64,000 nucleotides of DNA from Hevea brasiliensis (GCF_030052815.1 NC_079495.1:55716773-55780772), one strand, 5' to 3'; shown: positions 47,638 to 60,530, counted from the first letter of the stretch. Notes: generated by a model not told the origin, from the sequence alone. Made by a program: numbers and translations.

Positions 47638-50577
47638 AGAAAAATTCGTCCTCAAATTTTTGAATAAACAAGAGATAAGGAAAAGAAGATTATTAGAACA
47701 AGTGCAATCATTACTCCTCCAGCTATGCTGAGATTGGTAAAACATTTATTCTTCAAACTCTTCATATATTATAGATGACATTCTACTGCTCTCTGATTCT
47801 ACTATAGTGTCCTAACTGTCATCATCTCTTCCTAGAGAGGCTCTTATCTCTTGGCTATTCATTAACCATTTTTCTGATATTTCAAGTATTCACTATACCT
47901 CTCTGTACTTGACTTGATGTCTCGTAACTTCAATCAACCTTGGCGCTTACCCCTCAACTTTCTGCTTTCCAATGACAGGACTTATGTTCTTTATCCTATA
48001 ATGTTCTATAAGATGTTTTCTGTAGCACCTATCATAGGCATATTATTCTAAATCTTTACTTGTCCTTTGACCTTAATGGTTGGCATCTGTGCATCTTCTC
48101 ACTTTTATGATACTTCAAATTTCCAATCTATTTGTGTCGTTACTAAGGTATTTAGACCAACCTCTGTCCATCTTATGTAACTAGTTAGGTAGAGTTCCCT
48201 CTAAGGGCTAAGTGTACCATTTATCAGCATTGGAAAGCAAACTGGGTCTCTTCTCTTATATGACAAAAGTGTTTATATTTCCTGACTACCCAGTCCATGT
48301 GACTTTATCAATTCTCACTCCTCCTCTCGAATGAGAATATCCTGACTTCTTCATAAAGCTTCTTATTATGTGGCCTACTTCTGACACATTGGCACTTAGA
48401 TCGAGGCTCCACTACTCCTTTAATCTATCATCTCCTAATAACTTGTTTTAAACATCTCTTAGTGTGTTCCTAGCATAACTATTCCTTCTTATCCTCATCA
48501 TTATAACTAGCTTTACTGAGCTTTCTTCCTGTCCTTTGGATCTTATCCACTTCCTTTTTCCTATTTCTGCTATTATTGATATCTTTTCAATCTTCTGTAC
48601 TCATTCCTTAATCTTAGTCCTATTTCACCCTTACACCTTTTTCCTTAAAGATGTCCATCCTATCATCAACTTTAACTTTCATTTTATTTCTTAGTCTTAT
48701 CTTGATTACTAGTTCCATTACTTCGGAAATTCTAACCTTATGATTTACTCCTACTAGCACATTCTTCACCTTATGTAACACTTGTAATTAACCATAGAAA
48801 ATTCTTTTTGTATCCCTTTTTCCAACTTAACTATCAAAACATTATAATTCCCTACCAGCCTTAGTAGGAAATCGCTCATCTTGGATGGATAGGAGCCCCA
48901 GAAACTATAAGTTCCATCTGAACTAACACGGCTGTGGGAAATGTGTGCCATGCCTTAATTCCAAACAAGATACTTCACGTGTTCATTCTCCTTAATATAA
49001 TCACATATACTGCCCATAGCTTTCCAAACTTCAGCCTCAACTTTTCCCATTAGCAACAATTCCATTCACTGTAACTCATTAGCAAATAACACTTCCTCTA
49101 GCTTATAATTCAAAAGGGTTGTAAGCCCTAGTAACTAGCTTGATTTAACTCCTGTCACCTCTCTGATCATTCTTTCATATTTAACATTAGGTACACCAAT
49201 ATCGTCATTTTTGCCTCAAAAGATTGGATATGTGCTAACGCCTATCAAATTTTTAATTAATTGGGTCACTTTGACATGACCTCTCTTCTTAACATAATCT
49301 CCTAGAATCAAAACATGAGCTAATTTGGAAAGAAGGAGAAATGTTCTCCGACCATTTATGGTATACCATTGTTTGATGAACAAGATTTAGCTCATATCCC
49401 TTAGTCTCCCATTTTAGTTTCATTATTTCTTTGTAATTATTGTGCTTTATTACAAGATATCAGATGTATCTACCGTTTGTTATATTGTTGTCCTGCCTGA
49501 CATATCATCTTAGAATTTGCTATTTCCTTTTTACTCTCCATTTATCTTCCATACTTATAATTATTTGTCCAATACTCTTTATACTTGGTTATATTCTAGA
49601 AGATAAAAGCGCTCACAAATTCTTTCAGATCTACTCCAATCTTACCAACAATCACTCCTCTAATCCATGCACTTCTCAATATTTTATAATTATACCTATA
49701 CCTATCTTGTCCTATTCTGACTTTTACTAGCGTTCTGCTACATATTATCATACTATTATTTATTTGTTATTTTTTTTTATCCTATCGATCACACTGAAAA
49801 TATCTGTCTAACTCCAATTTTAGACTCTAGGTCTCACCACTCTAAATTTTAACATCAAGCCTCTGTGACATTATCCCTCATCTTGCATATTTATATCCCT
49901 TATGTTGACTTTTATCCAACTTACTCCTACTGATCTTGCTTCTTTATCTGACAATACAATTCAAGTTACCATAGCACGCTGAACAGCTACTACCTACTTT
50001 GGTCGCACACCTCACCCAATTTCCATTATACTGTCAACAACCAAAAGGGTTCTTATGTCATTGCCCCATTATCCTACCTTGAGGGTAGAAAACAGATAAG
50101 GTCTAATCTAGATCCTGTAACTCTAAGCTCTAGCTTCAGGCTCCTAACACTATATCAATTATGACCTGCTCTAAGTCCTGTACTTCTGGGTTCCATAACT
50201 TGACAATATCCTTCCTAATGCCATCCTTTTCTACACTCTCTATCCTTACTTTTTTGTTTATCTCGTTTACCCTTCCTAGAACCACATTCACCTCCTTGGT
50301 ATTTTGGCTTTATTCTTCCTAATCTTATCCTAATCTGTTTTTCTAGTTTATTCTTTAGCCAACTCTTTTAATCTTACCTAAATCCGAACTTCCACTTTTC
50401 CATTCTTTAGCTCTATCTTCTTTTTGAACCTGGTTTTCATGTTAGAAACTTATACCTTTCCACTATCCCTACCACGTCATCTATACCTCAATGTTACTCA
50501 GAATTGATCCTCTAACTGCCCAAGCTAGACTTCTACCGGCATTCAGGCTATCTCTCCTACTGCATTTGAGCCGTACT

Positions 50578-50580
<3 letters not shown>

Positions 50581-50660
<80 letters not shown>
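50581..50660. repeat. (TA)n microsatellite, about 80 bp
   Basis: Pure TA repeat in the interior of the outer element; open frames on either strand here are Ile-Tyr runs only. Confidence 0.98.
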
Positions 50661-50665
<5 letters not shown>

Positions 50666-52144
50666 TCTATGATTTATCGATGCTAACTTTTGTCCTTTTT
50701 CTTTTACTTTATTTGGAGTATACTTTTGTCTTAAGCATTAAGAAGCTATGGATGAACTTAGGGAATAGCAGTCATACTTCTCCTTCGTGATCTCTATCCT
50801 TACCCTTTTGGACTACATAATACCCCCTACTACCTTAGGGAGGGATCTGTAGCAACTCTAATTTCTCATATCCATTTAATTAGCTAAAACTTAAAATACT
50901 AGGTATCCAAACCCGTCATTCAATTTAAAGGCTTACATACATCTTGATCTTACATCTTATGATTCCTACATGGAACTTGTACCCTGTCCAGAACACTTGA
51001 GCTAACAACTCTCTATCTTACGCTACAGTCCCATCTGGGACACTACTTCATAAGTCATCTTTATCAGTAATAGCCTTCCATCCCTTCTGAAAAGATAGGA
51101 CTATACCCTAACTTACTGCAACAAAGGTACTACATTTACTACCTTGCCAAAACCATGTCAAATTAATGACTCTTTTATCATATCATAGCTCTGTAAATCA
51201 TTAATTCATAGTTCTGACCTTCTCTAGGTAGTAGGGTTGTACTTTACACCTTGCTGATACACCTAAGGTATACTATTCTCACTAAGCTCTGAGCAAAACA
51301 TCTGTCGTACTGTAAAAACCATCCAAAATTCCATACCGAAGACCAGATGGTCTCACTCTATATATGTTATCTTTACTTTGCAACTAATTTGCAACCTCTG
51401 GTCTGATGGCAACTCTTGATGTAACTTTAGCTCATGCTAGGTTAATCGAGTCACTGACTCTAGTTATCACCCAACTGTGACCTTTCAGTATTCTAACTCT
51501 AGACCCCTAACTAGGAGTTCCCAACTCCTCTGCAGATATAGAACTCTGTTCTGGCATAACTGTACCAAAACAGAAGCCATTCCCAAACACCCTCATTATG
51601 AAGCACGACGGGGATGCACGCAGCTCTACACAATAATCTCATGTCGGTACTATAATCTGCAGCTTACAGAGCAGACATCGAGAATATTGTATAGTTACTA
51701 TGATACGTCCTGATAGACTAGGTCTCCCAATCTCTTATCTCTCTTGAATCTATTGATATCATAAACTTACTCTGACTGGGTCATTCATTGACGGCTGCCA
51801 ACAGTGGTATCCTCACCCTTATCTAGGGCAACTATACCATCAAAACTCACCTTTATGTACTCATGCCTAGCACCAGATAGGTATAACACTTAGACCCATA
51901 CGGATAGGAACATAGCATTTCTTGGAGTATGTATTTCCATGATAGACCTAAACACATCGGCTAAATCTATTTCATGTCTCTATGTACTCCACAAAAATCA
52001 AGATACTAACTAAAGCACTCTTATATTACTCGAGGTATAATGCAGAAGCTAAAAATAAGGAGTTATAGAAATAGACGAAATAGGATCCTATACTTTGCAT
52101 GTGACAACTCTAGGTGCACATTTTTTCATGAATCTAAAGCCTAA

Positions 52145-52156
52145 GCGCTGATATCA
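52145..52156 (-). other. Degraded primer binding site of the outer element
   Basis: The minus strand reads TGATATCAGCGC four bases inside the LTR end, 10 of 12 matches to the initiator tRNA-Met site TGGTATCAGAGC. Confidence 0.7.
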
Positions 52157-52160
52157 CTCT

Positions 52161-54647
52161 TGTCACGACCCAACCTATGGGCTAGACCAGCACTAGGACC
52201 TGGGCCGGCATAAAGCCCCCAAGGCCCGTAGTAAGCCTTACTATTCTCAAACCCATGACCAGGCCCACAATTTAGGCCCAATATGCATATAAAATAATTT
52301 AAATTAAACTGTTATAATTTTATTTCGGGCCAACTTAACCCAGTAATTATCAGAAACTAAAATTAGGGGAGCCCAGCTCAACCCTGTTATATCATTTATA
52401 AACTATTTAAAACTCATAAAAATTTTTCATTTGTTAATACAAAAATTTAAATGCATGCAGTTCCTGACAGGATTAATGCTACTACTAGCACATGCGGAGT
52501 TCTAAATTACAAATTTAGATAATAATAATAATACAGTTAAGTAATTTTTTCATAACCTGCGAGGAAAGGAATAAGTTATTCTGAAAAGGGTCTCCTCCTG
52601 TAGCCTGGAAAAATATGGTGAACAGGAGTGAGCGTTCGACTTAGAGAGTAAAATACCAATTTTAAGTATAATTTCTATAGCTATCTAAAGCTAATGCATC
52701 CTAAAGAGTGGAATGCAACACTATCAAAATTTTCATATAATCACATCATGATAGCAAAAAGGCAATTTGGAGCACTCACACACCCAACACTGTTCAAACA
52801 GTACATATATGGGAGCTGATCCCCTATATAGCTCTCTTAATCTAACTTTTGCCAACAAGTGTCTCTCAAGCCGGACTTTCGCTTAATAAACCAAATGCGG
52901 GGTCCCAGCGAGTGTCTTTCAAGCCGTGTCTACCCCGACTTATCCATAAAGGACTAGGTCCCAGCGAGTGTCTCTCAAGCCATGTCTACCCATCCTGTCC
53001 ATATCTAATACCATACCACACGCACGCCAACGCAAGTACACTGCTCCAAATTACCACAAACAACATCCATGGCAATTCATCAATTAAGAATGTAATATAA
53101 AATATGCCTAGTGTTTAACTACATAGATACATATTTATAAGTAATGCATGGGCATGCTTGAACATATAATAATATCAAAATTATAATTAAAATTAATATT
53201 TTACTCACAGTACACCGATGACTATTGTGGCTACTGGATGGAGGAAAATAGTTGACCTCGATTACCTAAATAATTATATTATAAATTTATTAGTACTAAG
53301 TCAAAATAAAGCTCTAAAGAGACAACAGACAACTTAATTCATGCCGGAAATCCGACAGAGTTTCCCCTATACCTAGGACCTAACCAATCTGCAAAAAGAT
53401 TCAAATAACACTTCTAAATTCTCAATTTTTACAATTACATCTCATCAACATCATATGGCCCCTCCTGGGCCCTCCAAATAAGACAATAGTCATAAACTTA
53501 AAAAATTACGTTTTAGTCCCTATAATTGACATTTCATAAAAATTCACTCCGACAAGCTCTAAAAATTCTAAAATTTTACCCCGCGGTTCTTAGCAATATT
53601 ATAGAGCTAATGCAAAAGGAATTATAATTTTCTAATCACCCATGAATATTATATGAATTTTATTCTAACCCAGTACAAGGCAAAATTTGAGCAATATAGA
53701 GTTTGAGTTTACCTATGCCAAATCTGACACCTGAAACGTGTCCAAAATGTCTGAAAATGCTAGGATTGACTATAATATTGACCATATTCTGAGACAGGCC
53801 GTTAGGCAGCCGGATCTGACTGAAAATGCGGTCCCAACGCCGGTGAGCTATCCTCAATCCGATAGCACCTAAATTAAGTCCAAATTTTGTTAATAATTAT
53901 CATAAAATTATTTTTAAATTTTGAAAATCGAAAAAGTTAAAAAATCTCCCCAAGTGATCTGGACCGTCTGATTATTGTCTTTTTCAAATAGTGTCCGATC
54001 GGAGCGGGACCGGTCCTATCTCAAAGATCTCGTTGTCCTGAGTCCATCGGTGGCCTCAGATTTTTGATCCGACTGTCGGATTGCCAGAAAAGTGGCCAAA
54101 AAGCCACTGCCGTCACTTTCTCTCTCCTCTTTCTCTCTTTTTGTTTCTTGCCAGAAACTCCACCATTCCGGGCATGGCTGGTCGAAAAATGGAGCTGGGT
54201 TCGTGGGGAGTTGGTGGCAGCTTGGATCGCTGGCGTTGGTGGCCAGAATCGACCGAAAAATGGCCTAACTTTCTCTCTTTCTCTCTCTCTCTCTTCTTTT
54301 TCCTTCTCTTTCTTCTCTTTCTTTCTCTTCCTCCCTGCCACCTGCTATTGTGGTCCGCTCGACGCCGTCCCGATGTGGGGAGTCCCACCGGTGCCTTGCT
54401 CAAGATCGGGCGCCGCCGACCGCCAAAAGTGAGAGGGAGAAAGTGAGGGGGAGAGGGTGACGCGGGAGAGGGGGAGGGGGCTGCTACTGCGTTTTTAATT
54501 TTTTGATTTACTTTAATTAAATTATTTATTTATTTATTATTATTATCTTCCTTTATTTTAAAATCAATTCAAATAAATCCTATAATATTAATTACATAAT
54601 ATTTCCTTTTCATTTTATTTATAATTTAAAAATTTTGGATTGTTAAA
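52161..54647 (-). mobile_element. Outer element right LTR, intact (2.5 kb)
   Basis: It starts TGTCACGACCC at 52161 and ends TTGTTAAA at 54647 (the expected TGTTACA has C changed to A). It is uninterrupted and so serves as the empty-site reference for the three insertions in the left LTR: the family A target near 52855, the family B target near 53012 and the Ty3 target at 54599-54603. A G+C-rich section at about 53990-54500 stands out from the AT-rich remainder; open frames on both strands there (for example 54064-54432) are low-complexity Ser/Phe/Leu or Lys/Arg/Glu runs. Confidence 0.93.
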
Positions 54648-54652
54648 TTCTT
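54648..54652. repeat. Target site duplication TTCTT, right copy
   Basis: Pairs with 26353-26357. Confidence 0.8.
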
Positions 54653-55516
54653 CGTCATCTTTTTCATCTTTATATATTTTATTTATCTATCTTTTCTTTT
54701 GTAACATATTTTTTTTATCTTTTTTTCTCTCTTGTATTTTCTTTTTCATCATCTTTTTATTTATCTTTTATTGTCTTTTTCATTATCTTTTTCTTTCTCG
54801 TCTGTTTTCTTCATCATCTTTTTTTTTATCTATTTTCTTCATCATCTTTTTTTTTATTATCTTTTTTCTTCTTCATCCTCCTTTTCTTTCTCATCTTTTT
54901 TATTTAAATTTTTTGACATAAAATAAAAATTTTTGTACAAATATATTTTTTGCTAGTAAATTATTTTTAGCATTAATTTTTAGTTTTTTTTATAATATAT
55001 ATATAGTAGTTTTTTTAGTAATTTATCTTATAAATATCTTTTTACATTTAATTTTTTTTGTTAATATTTGTTTATAATAGTTATTATTAGTAATTTTTTA
55101 TAATATTTTTATATTAATTTTTAGTACTAAATAATCATTAATAATTTATTATTTTAGTATTTTTTGGAAAATTTATTTACTTGAATTTTTTTATTTATTA
55201 TTTGTAAATTTAATTTTTTTATAGTTGTTTTAAATTAGCAACCGACTTTTCGGTTGCTACATAAGTTGCAAATAACAACCAATTTACAAAATAATTATAA
55301 AATTACAAAAACCAAATATTTTTTAAAACTAATTACGTGTCAGTTGCTATTAGCAACCGATTTCAGTTGTTAAATCAATTGTCACTAGCAGCCAATAATT
55401 TTTTACCAAAAGTTTTATTTTTTAAAATATAATTAATTTAACAATCGATTTGATTATCGGTTGCTATTTACAACCGATTTGATCGGTTGCTAATCTAATT
55501 TTTTTTGTAAGTAGTG
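54653..55516. mobile_element. DNA transposon, right half (CACTA-like)
   Basis: First part (54653-54920) is a pyrimidine-rich TTTTTCATC-type stretch continuing the same texture as 26300-26352. Then come dense GCAACCGA/TCGGTTGC motifs (for example near 55240-55285, 55340-55375 and 55440-55490) and an end TTTTTTTTGTAAGTAGTG at 55502-55519, close to the CACTA-type terminus in reverse complement. With the left half (25575-26352) it makes an element of about 1.65 kb that was split by the outer retrotransposon. No transposase. Confidence 0.5.
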
Positions 55517-56020
55517 ATTAGTATTCCTAAATTTTACTCAATTAAGTTTGTCCGTTCAAAAATTTGTCCTATAGATAGACAAACGTAGATTGCACATGCA
55601 TAAATTTAATTATTTCTTTTTTATTAATTCATAAATTCTCATTTAATTTTGATAAAACATATGAAATGTTAAAAAGCGAAGCTTAAAAATATATACATCG
55701 CATTATTCAGTATTCAAAAGTATATTATCAAATAATATCAATATTATTGTTAATGAATAGTACTCATATATCATTGAACTCTATGATATAAAATTTTATT
55801 TTCTTAAAATAAATAAATATATGTATGTGTGAATTTTAACTTTTAGTTTATACTTAATTTATTATAGTTTTCGATTTTTTACTTTGCTACAAATAAAATT
55901 AATAATATAGTTTAAATATTATTAAATTCATTAACAATATATTTAAACTTTTTAATTTAAAAAAACAAATAATATTTCCTTAATCTAATCTTTGACTAAA
56001 AAGTATCGTTACATAAAAAA

Positions 56021-56066
<46 letters not shown>

Positions 56067-56262
56067 GAGAAATTCATAGCATTATTCTGTAGTAATGTTC
56101 AAATAGGCTACTAATGTTCAAATGGGATTAACCATAGAAATAAATAAAGTTTTACTCATATTCAAATAAAAATAAACTGGCTAAATGATTGTACTATGCA
56201 CAATTTAATAAAAATTAGTTTTTCATAGTTAATTTAAATTTTAATAATTTTCTTTTTATTAA

Positions 56263-56330
<68 letters not shown>
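55517..56330. other. AT-rich spacer with two microsatellites
   Basis: AT-rich DNA without an ORF of note. It contains an (ATT)n tract at 56023-56065 and an (AT)n tract at 56269-56330. Confidence 0.8.
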
Positions 56331-56332
<2 letters not shown>

Positions 56333-57586
56333 CTTTTTAGGAAGCAATTTGACTGTCTCACAGCTTACGATTACGGGGGCATGCTAGATATTGAGCATAT
56401 CACTTGGGATTGTGCTCTGCCTTCTCGGATCAAACTATTGTAAGAACTGACTCTATTGCACGCAATTTTGTCAATCTCACGAATAATAAGTAATTAAATG
56501 TAAGTGAACTGAAATTAAAAGCTTTAATTGCTTATAAGGAAAATACAAGACTTGAAATTAAATGCAAGAGCTTTGAAAATTAAAAATAGATAGACTGTTA
56601 GAGTCTGATTGAGTTGTTGTTATTTGATGTGTTGGGGGCTTTCTACGTTGCAGCATATCTGACTCTTATAGCTTTTCTCACAAGTACCTAGAAGACTTTA
56701 GAAGATGCTTTATCATGTTCTGCAGTTACCACTTCTTATCTGCCCACTTCTTGGAATTGTTTGAAATCGCTTGGAACTCCCTTCTTTCAGATAACCATCC
56801 AATGACTACCAGATGTTTAATTATTAATTATCTTAGACCATGGATTAATTAAATTAATAAAATAAAATTAATTAAATTAATTTCACAAAAAATTAATTTA
56901 ATTAATTCTTAGGCCTAAAAATAATTAATAAATAATTTAATTATTTTTGGTGTCAACAATTGCCCCTGGCACTGGATTGGCTGACTAAGCCATTTTAGGT
57001 GGACAATAACTAATCTTTTCGAAAATAATCTAGTATCTCTTGTTATCTTCCTGTGAATTTGAAACTTAACCCAACTCTATCTTGTAAGAGTTCAATTTCT
57101 TATAGAATTCTAATACCAGCAAATCACAATTTCCATAGGGTTTTAATTATTGCAAACCTCTTAATTACTGCAGATTTATCTTTTCATACCCATCATTAAA
57201 AAAAACTATCACCTTTCTTCCTATTCCTTCTTTTCCTCTTTCTTTCTACTTTATTTTCCTTTCTTTCCCATTGGCGCGCCTACCCATTCTTATGCAATGG
57301 TAGACTCTGTTCGACTACCAGCGAGCTTCCTTCCATCGCGCGATTCTCGATCATTAATCGTTCATCGCTGTTCATTCATCGATCAAGCCTCTTCCAAGTC
57401 ACCATTTATCAGTTCCTTTTCGGTCTCTCTTACCATCAACATTAACCAAGCGGCCCTCCTTCAGGCGAGCTTGTATTGCATCACAACTAGTTCGTAGTAC
57501 TCCCTTTGCCATTTGTGTTCTTGCTTCACTTGATTTATCACTTCTTGATGTTAATTTTGCTATGAAATGGTTGAGGATGTGAATGG
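56331..57586. other. Unassigned spacer
   Basis: A stretch of moderate composition that does not match other repeats in the window. It has AATTAATT-type palindromic text at 56810-56930, a GGTGTCAACAATTGCCCC block at 56950, and a short plus-strand frame at 57297-57497 (66 codons, rich in Ser, no motif) in a CpG-containing section. It could be a fragment of a gene or of another transposable element; nothing decides this. Confidence 0.5.
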
Positions 57587-59113
57587 TGTAACACCCCTAT
57601 GTTCAGTAATGCGTTCTACTGTTCCGGTGACCAGTGTTGCCCGGACAGCTAGGATGCCTAGAACTATACTTCGATATGAGTGAGGAGGCATAAAATAATG
57701 AAATACAAGAAAAGAAAATACAAGAAAAACAAAGGAAAAATAATAGCAAAGAAATGTAACCAAGTTAAGCGAAATAAAACACTAGCGATGGTGATCAGAC
57801 GGAAGTCACGGCGTGGACCGTTGACTAGCCCTGGATCACGGGGAACCCTGGAAAATATTTTTAGGAATTAAATAGACCCCTATTGAAGTATAAATATCAT
57901 TAGAAATATTAAATAAAAATTAAATAATTAGTACAAAGAAAAGTGGGAAATCGAAAAACGGACAAAACCCGGTGTTACCGAAAAATCGGGAATGCAACCC
58001 GAACAGGGGCATTGTGGTCATTTGACATCCCGAGTTGTCTTTTGACCTAAATTTCCATTAAAAATAAATAATATTACACTTGGAAAATATAATGAAAAAT
58101 TAATTGAGGGGTACCTAATGTAAATAGCAAAAATGGGAAGTTTAATGTGGGAAAATGAAATTTTAGATTAAACTAATAATTTATTTTGACATAGTGCTCC
58201 ACTAATTCATGAAAGTGGACCACTACCACTTCATTTGGATAGCAGATCATCTTCTTCCTCACTTCTCCAAGAACCAGCCAAATTTCTCCCAAGAAAATCC
58301 ACCATTGACGTCCATTTGAAAGCTTCATGCAAGCTTGATTTAAGCTTCCTTCTTTGCACCTTCCTTCATTAAAGTTAATCCTCACACCATGGACAGTAGA
58401 TAGGCAGCAAGAAGACCAAGTTTTGGAGAGATTTTGAAGAATTTACAAAGTGGTAAGTTTGTATTTTTGGGTTATTGCTTCATTAAAATTAGTAGGAATG
58501 TTATGGGTGTTTGATTTATGAAGAAATTTTTGAGTTTTGATGTTGAATGGGAATGTGCACTTTTGGCAGCCATGGAAGCACCTTGAAGGCAGTTTATTTT
58601 TGCTTGTAAATGGTGAATTAAATGATTGATTAAATGTATATTGTGTAGGAAATTGTTTGGGTGATGTATACTTGGTATATGTAAATGTAAAATGAGATTT
58701 AAAGCTTGGAAAGTAATGGAATGTAAGTGTACCATTGTGGTAGTTTGTTAGCTCTTGAAGAATGCTAGAATTCATGCTTGGTTTATGGAATAATGATGTT
58801 AAAATGTGTTGGTTGTTATGGCAGTTTGAGTGTGTGTAAGGTGGTGTGAAGTGGGACATGTAAATGAGCATAAAAAGGTGATTGAATTGTTGTAAATTGG
58901 ATTGAAAAATTCTGCACTTGTTGGTGTATGTTGAATGTAATTGTAAGCTACCAAAATGACCTATAATGTGTTGTGAATTATGTTTAGGTTGTGGTACAAC
59001 TAGAATTGGTTTGAATTTTAAGTTTGGTGAGTGTTAAAAGTGATGCTTGATGTGTATGCAAGAAATGCAATAAGGCAGTTTGAGTTTTAGGCCTATAACT
59101 TTAAGTGTTTGGC

Positions 59114-59138
59114 TCCAATTGGTATGAGACCAATTGGA
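59114..59138 (+). repeat. CCAATTGG inverted repeat in family B LTR
   Basis: TCCAATTGGT (59114-59123) pairs with ACCAATTGGA (59129-59138) over a 5-nt loop, ATGAG. Ty3 LTR copies at 38246-38266 and 46347-46369 have 8- and 9-bp versions with a 5-nt loop CCCAT, the same loop length. Confidence 0.7.
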
Positions 59139-60530
59139 GGTGAAACTAGGCACAAAATGTGCCAACTTTCATGAAGAAAGCTTACCAAAATTCTGCTTGC
59201 AAGGTAGCTTGAAAAATGACCAAATCCGGATTAAGTGCAAATGAGGCCTGAAAATTTACTATTTGGGCAGCAGTTAGTGTTTAGGCCATAACTCAGACAA
59301 AAACAGGTCCAATTGACCTGAAATTTTAACCATGAATAGTTAAGACCCATACCTACAAGTCTTATGAAGATACCAAAGCCCAGAAATGACCATAAGCAAG
59401 TCAAAAAGCTTGCACAAGTTCGGGTTCAAAAACTGGCCGAACCAAAATTGACCTAAAATGACCTAAAGTGACCAATTTTGATGCATTTTGACCAGCAATA
59501 GTAAAATGACCATAACTTGGTCTACATAACTCAGAATGACCTGAAATTTTGCCCCGCATTCCATAAGACATAGATCTAAAAGTTTGTAGTTTTGACCAAA
59601 ACCCGAAAACCGAGGAAACTAGGTCGTCCGGCTAGGTCAAACTAGTATCCCGGAATCCAACAAATTGCAAGAAAATGCAGTATACAGGGAAATGATCTTG
59701 GTAACATGTACCAACCCTAAAAGACTATCGAATGTGACATATTAGTAACGTTAAAACCTAAATTACCTAAAACGCATCGAGGGTCGATATATTAAGTTGA
59801 TTAAGCAAATAATAGCATTCAGTGAATTATTTATCAAACATTATCGTTAGAGACAGTTTAATTAAGTACTGAAACACTTCAAATTGTGTTTCTCAGTTAG
59901 CAAAGACTCAGGGAGAGGGAAGGAAACACTGAGTCAAGACCAAGAGACAGTTATCAGAGGTTTGTGCACAACTAGTTTTTAACTGATTTTGTTTTGAATA
60001 TTTCACATGATTAAATGACATATTTTTCTCATGTAATATGTTTAACAAGCATTGGATTTAATTCAATAATTATTGAAATTGTTATAGTATGTATGAATTT
60101 AGCTTTGTGAAATGGTATTTCCACAAGTATTAAGCATTGTTATGGATTGAATAAATTATGTTTTGGAAAATTGTGATAGAACATGTTTTGAATTATGATG
60201 GTAATTTTCATGGAAAAATGCAAATTTATGATTTGAATTGTGATGAGCATAAAAATTATTGGATATTAGAATTGACTTTGAATCGAATTATATTGTGATT
60301 TATGCTCACTAAAAGGATTGTGATATTATTTTATATCTCACTATAGATGCTTGACTAGGTTATTACCCGTCTCTCTCATTTGTTGAGAAGACAATGGAGT
60401 TAGTTGTGTTTTGATTACCATGGTACGTGCACAGGCTTAGATTTTCCTCTGATTTGAGGTTAGATCTAAGTTTATTTTATCGTTATGGCACTTGCGGAAG
60501 ATTCATTATTGTGATGGTACTGTGCACGAT

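Larger units (their letters stand above)
47624..52160 (-). mobile_element. Outer element interior without recognisable coding
   Basis: About 4.5 kb between the polypurine tract and the primer site. In the six-frame view no stretch shows gag, protease, RT, RNase H or integrase motifs; the longest frames are about 60-100 codons (49440-49730, 51477-51713, 48766-48951 minus). The sequence has scattered CT-rich text and an 80-bp TA microsatellite at 50581-50660. This fits a large retrotransposon derivative (LARD), a non-autonomous element moved by an autonomous partner. A heavily decayed coding region remains possible and a profile search would decide. Confidence 0.6.
26358..54647 (-). mobile_element. 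Outer LTR retrotransposon carrying three later insertions
   Basis: Two LTRs frame an interior: the right, intact LTR is 52161-54647, and the left LTR is broken into 26358-27079, 30201-30297, 34437-36025 and 47575-47623. The pieces add up to about the same length as the intact copy (near 2.45 kb). The ends are degraded TG...CA (TCTCATGACC on the left, TTGTTAAA on the right) and the element is bracketed by TTCTT. A polypurine tract next to the left LTR and a primer site next to the right LTR place it on the minus strand. The interior at 47624-52160 has no recognisable gag-pol. Removing the nested insertions leaves an element of about 9.5 kb. Confidence 0.88.

Noticed and set aside
38770..50790. 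ORFs made of Ile-Tyr repeats at 38770-38961, 46873-47064, 50481-50663 and 50491-50790
   Set aside because: They are translations of (TA)n microsatellites and have no other content.
54021..54926. Open frames on both strands in 54021-54446 and Phe/Leu/Ser-rich frames in 54640-54926 as genes
   Set aside because: The first lie in the LTR's G+C-rich section and do not keep their frame in the sister LTR at 35511-35968; the second are low-complexity pyrimidine tracts.
58443..58871. A 142-codon minus-strand ORF in the family B LTR
   Set aside because: Its composition (Asn, His, Thr, Ser, Phe) mirrors the GT-rich LTR strand, it has no motif, and the other family B copy does not keep the frame as far as I can see.
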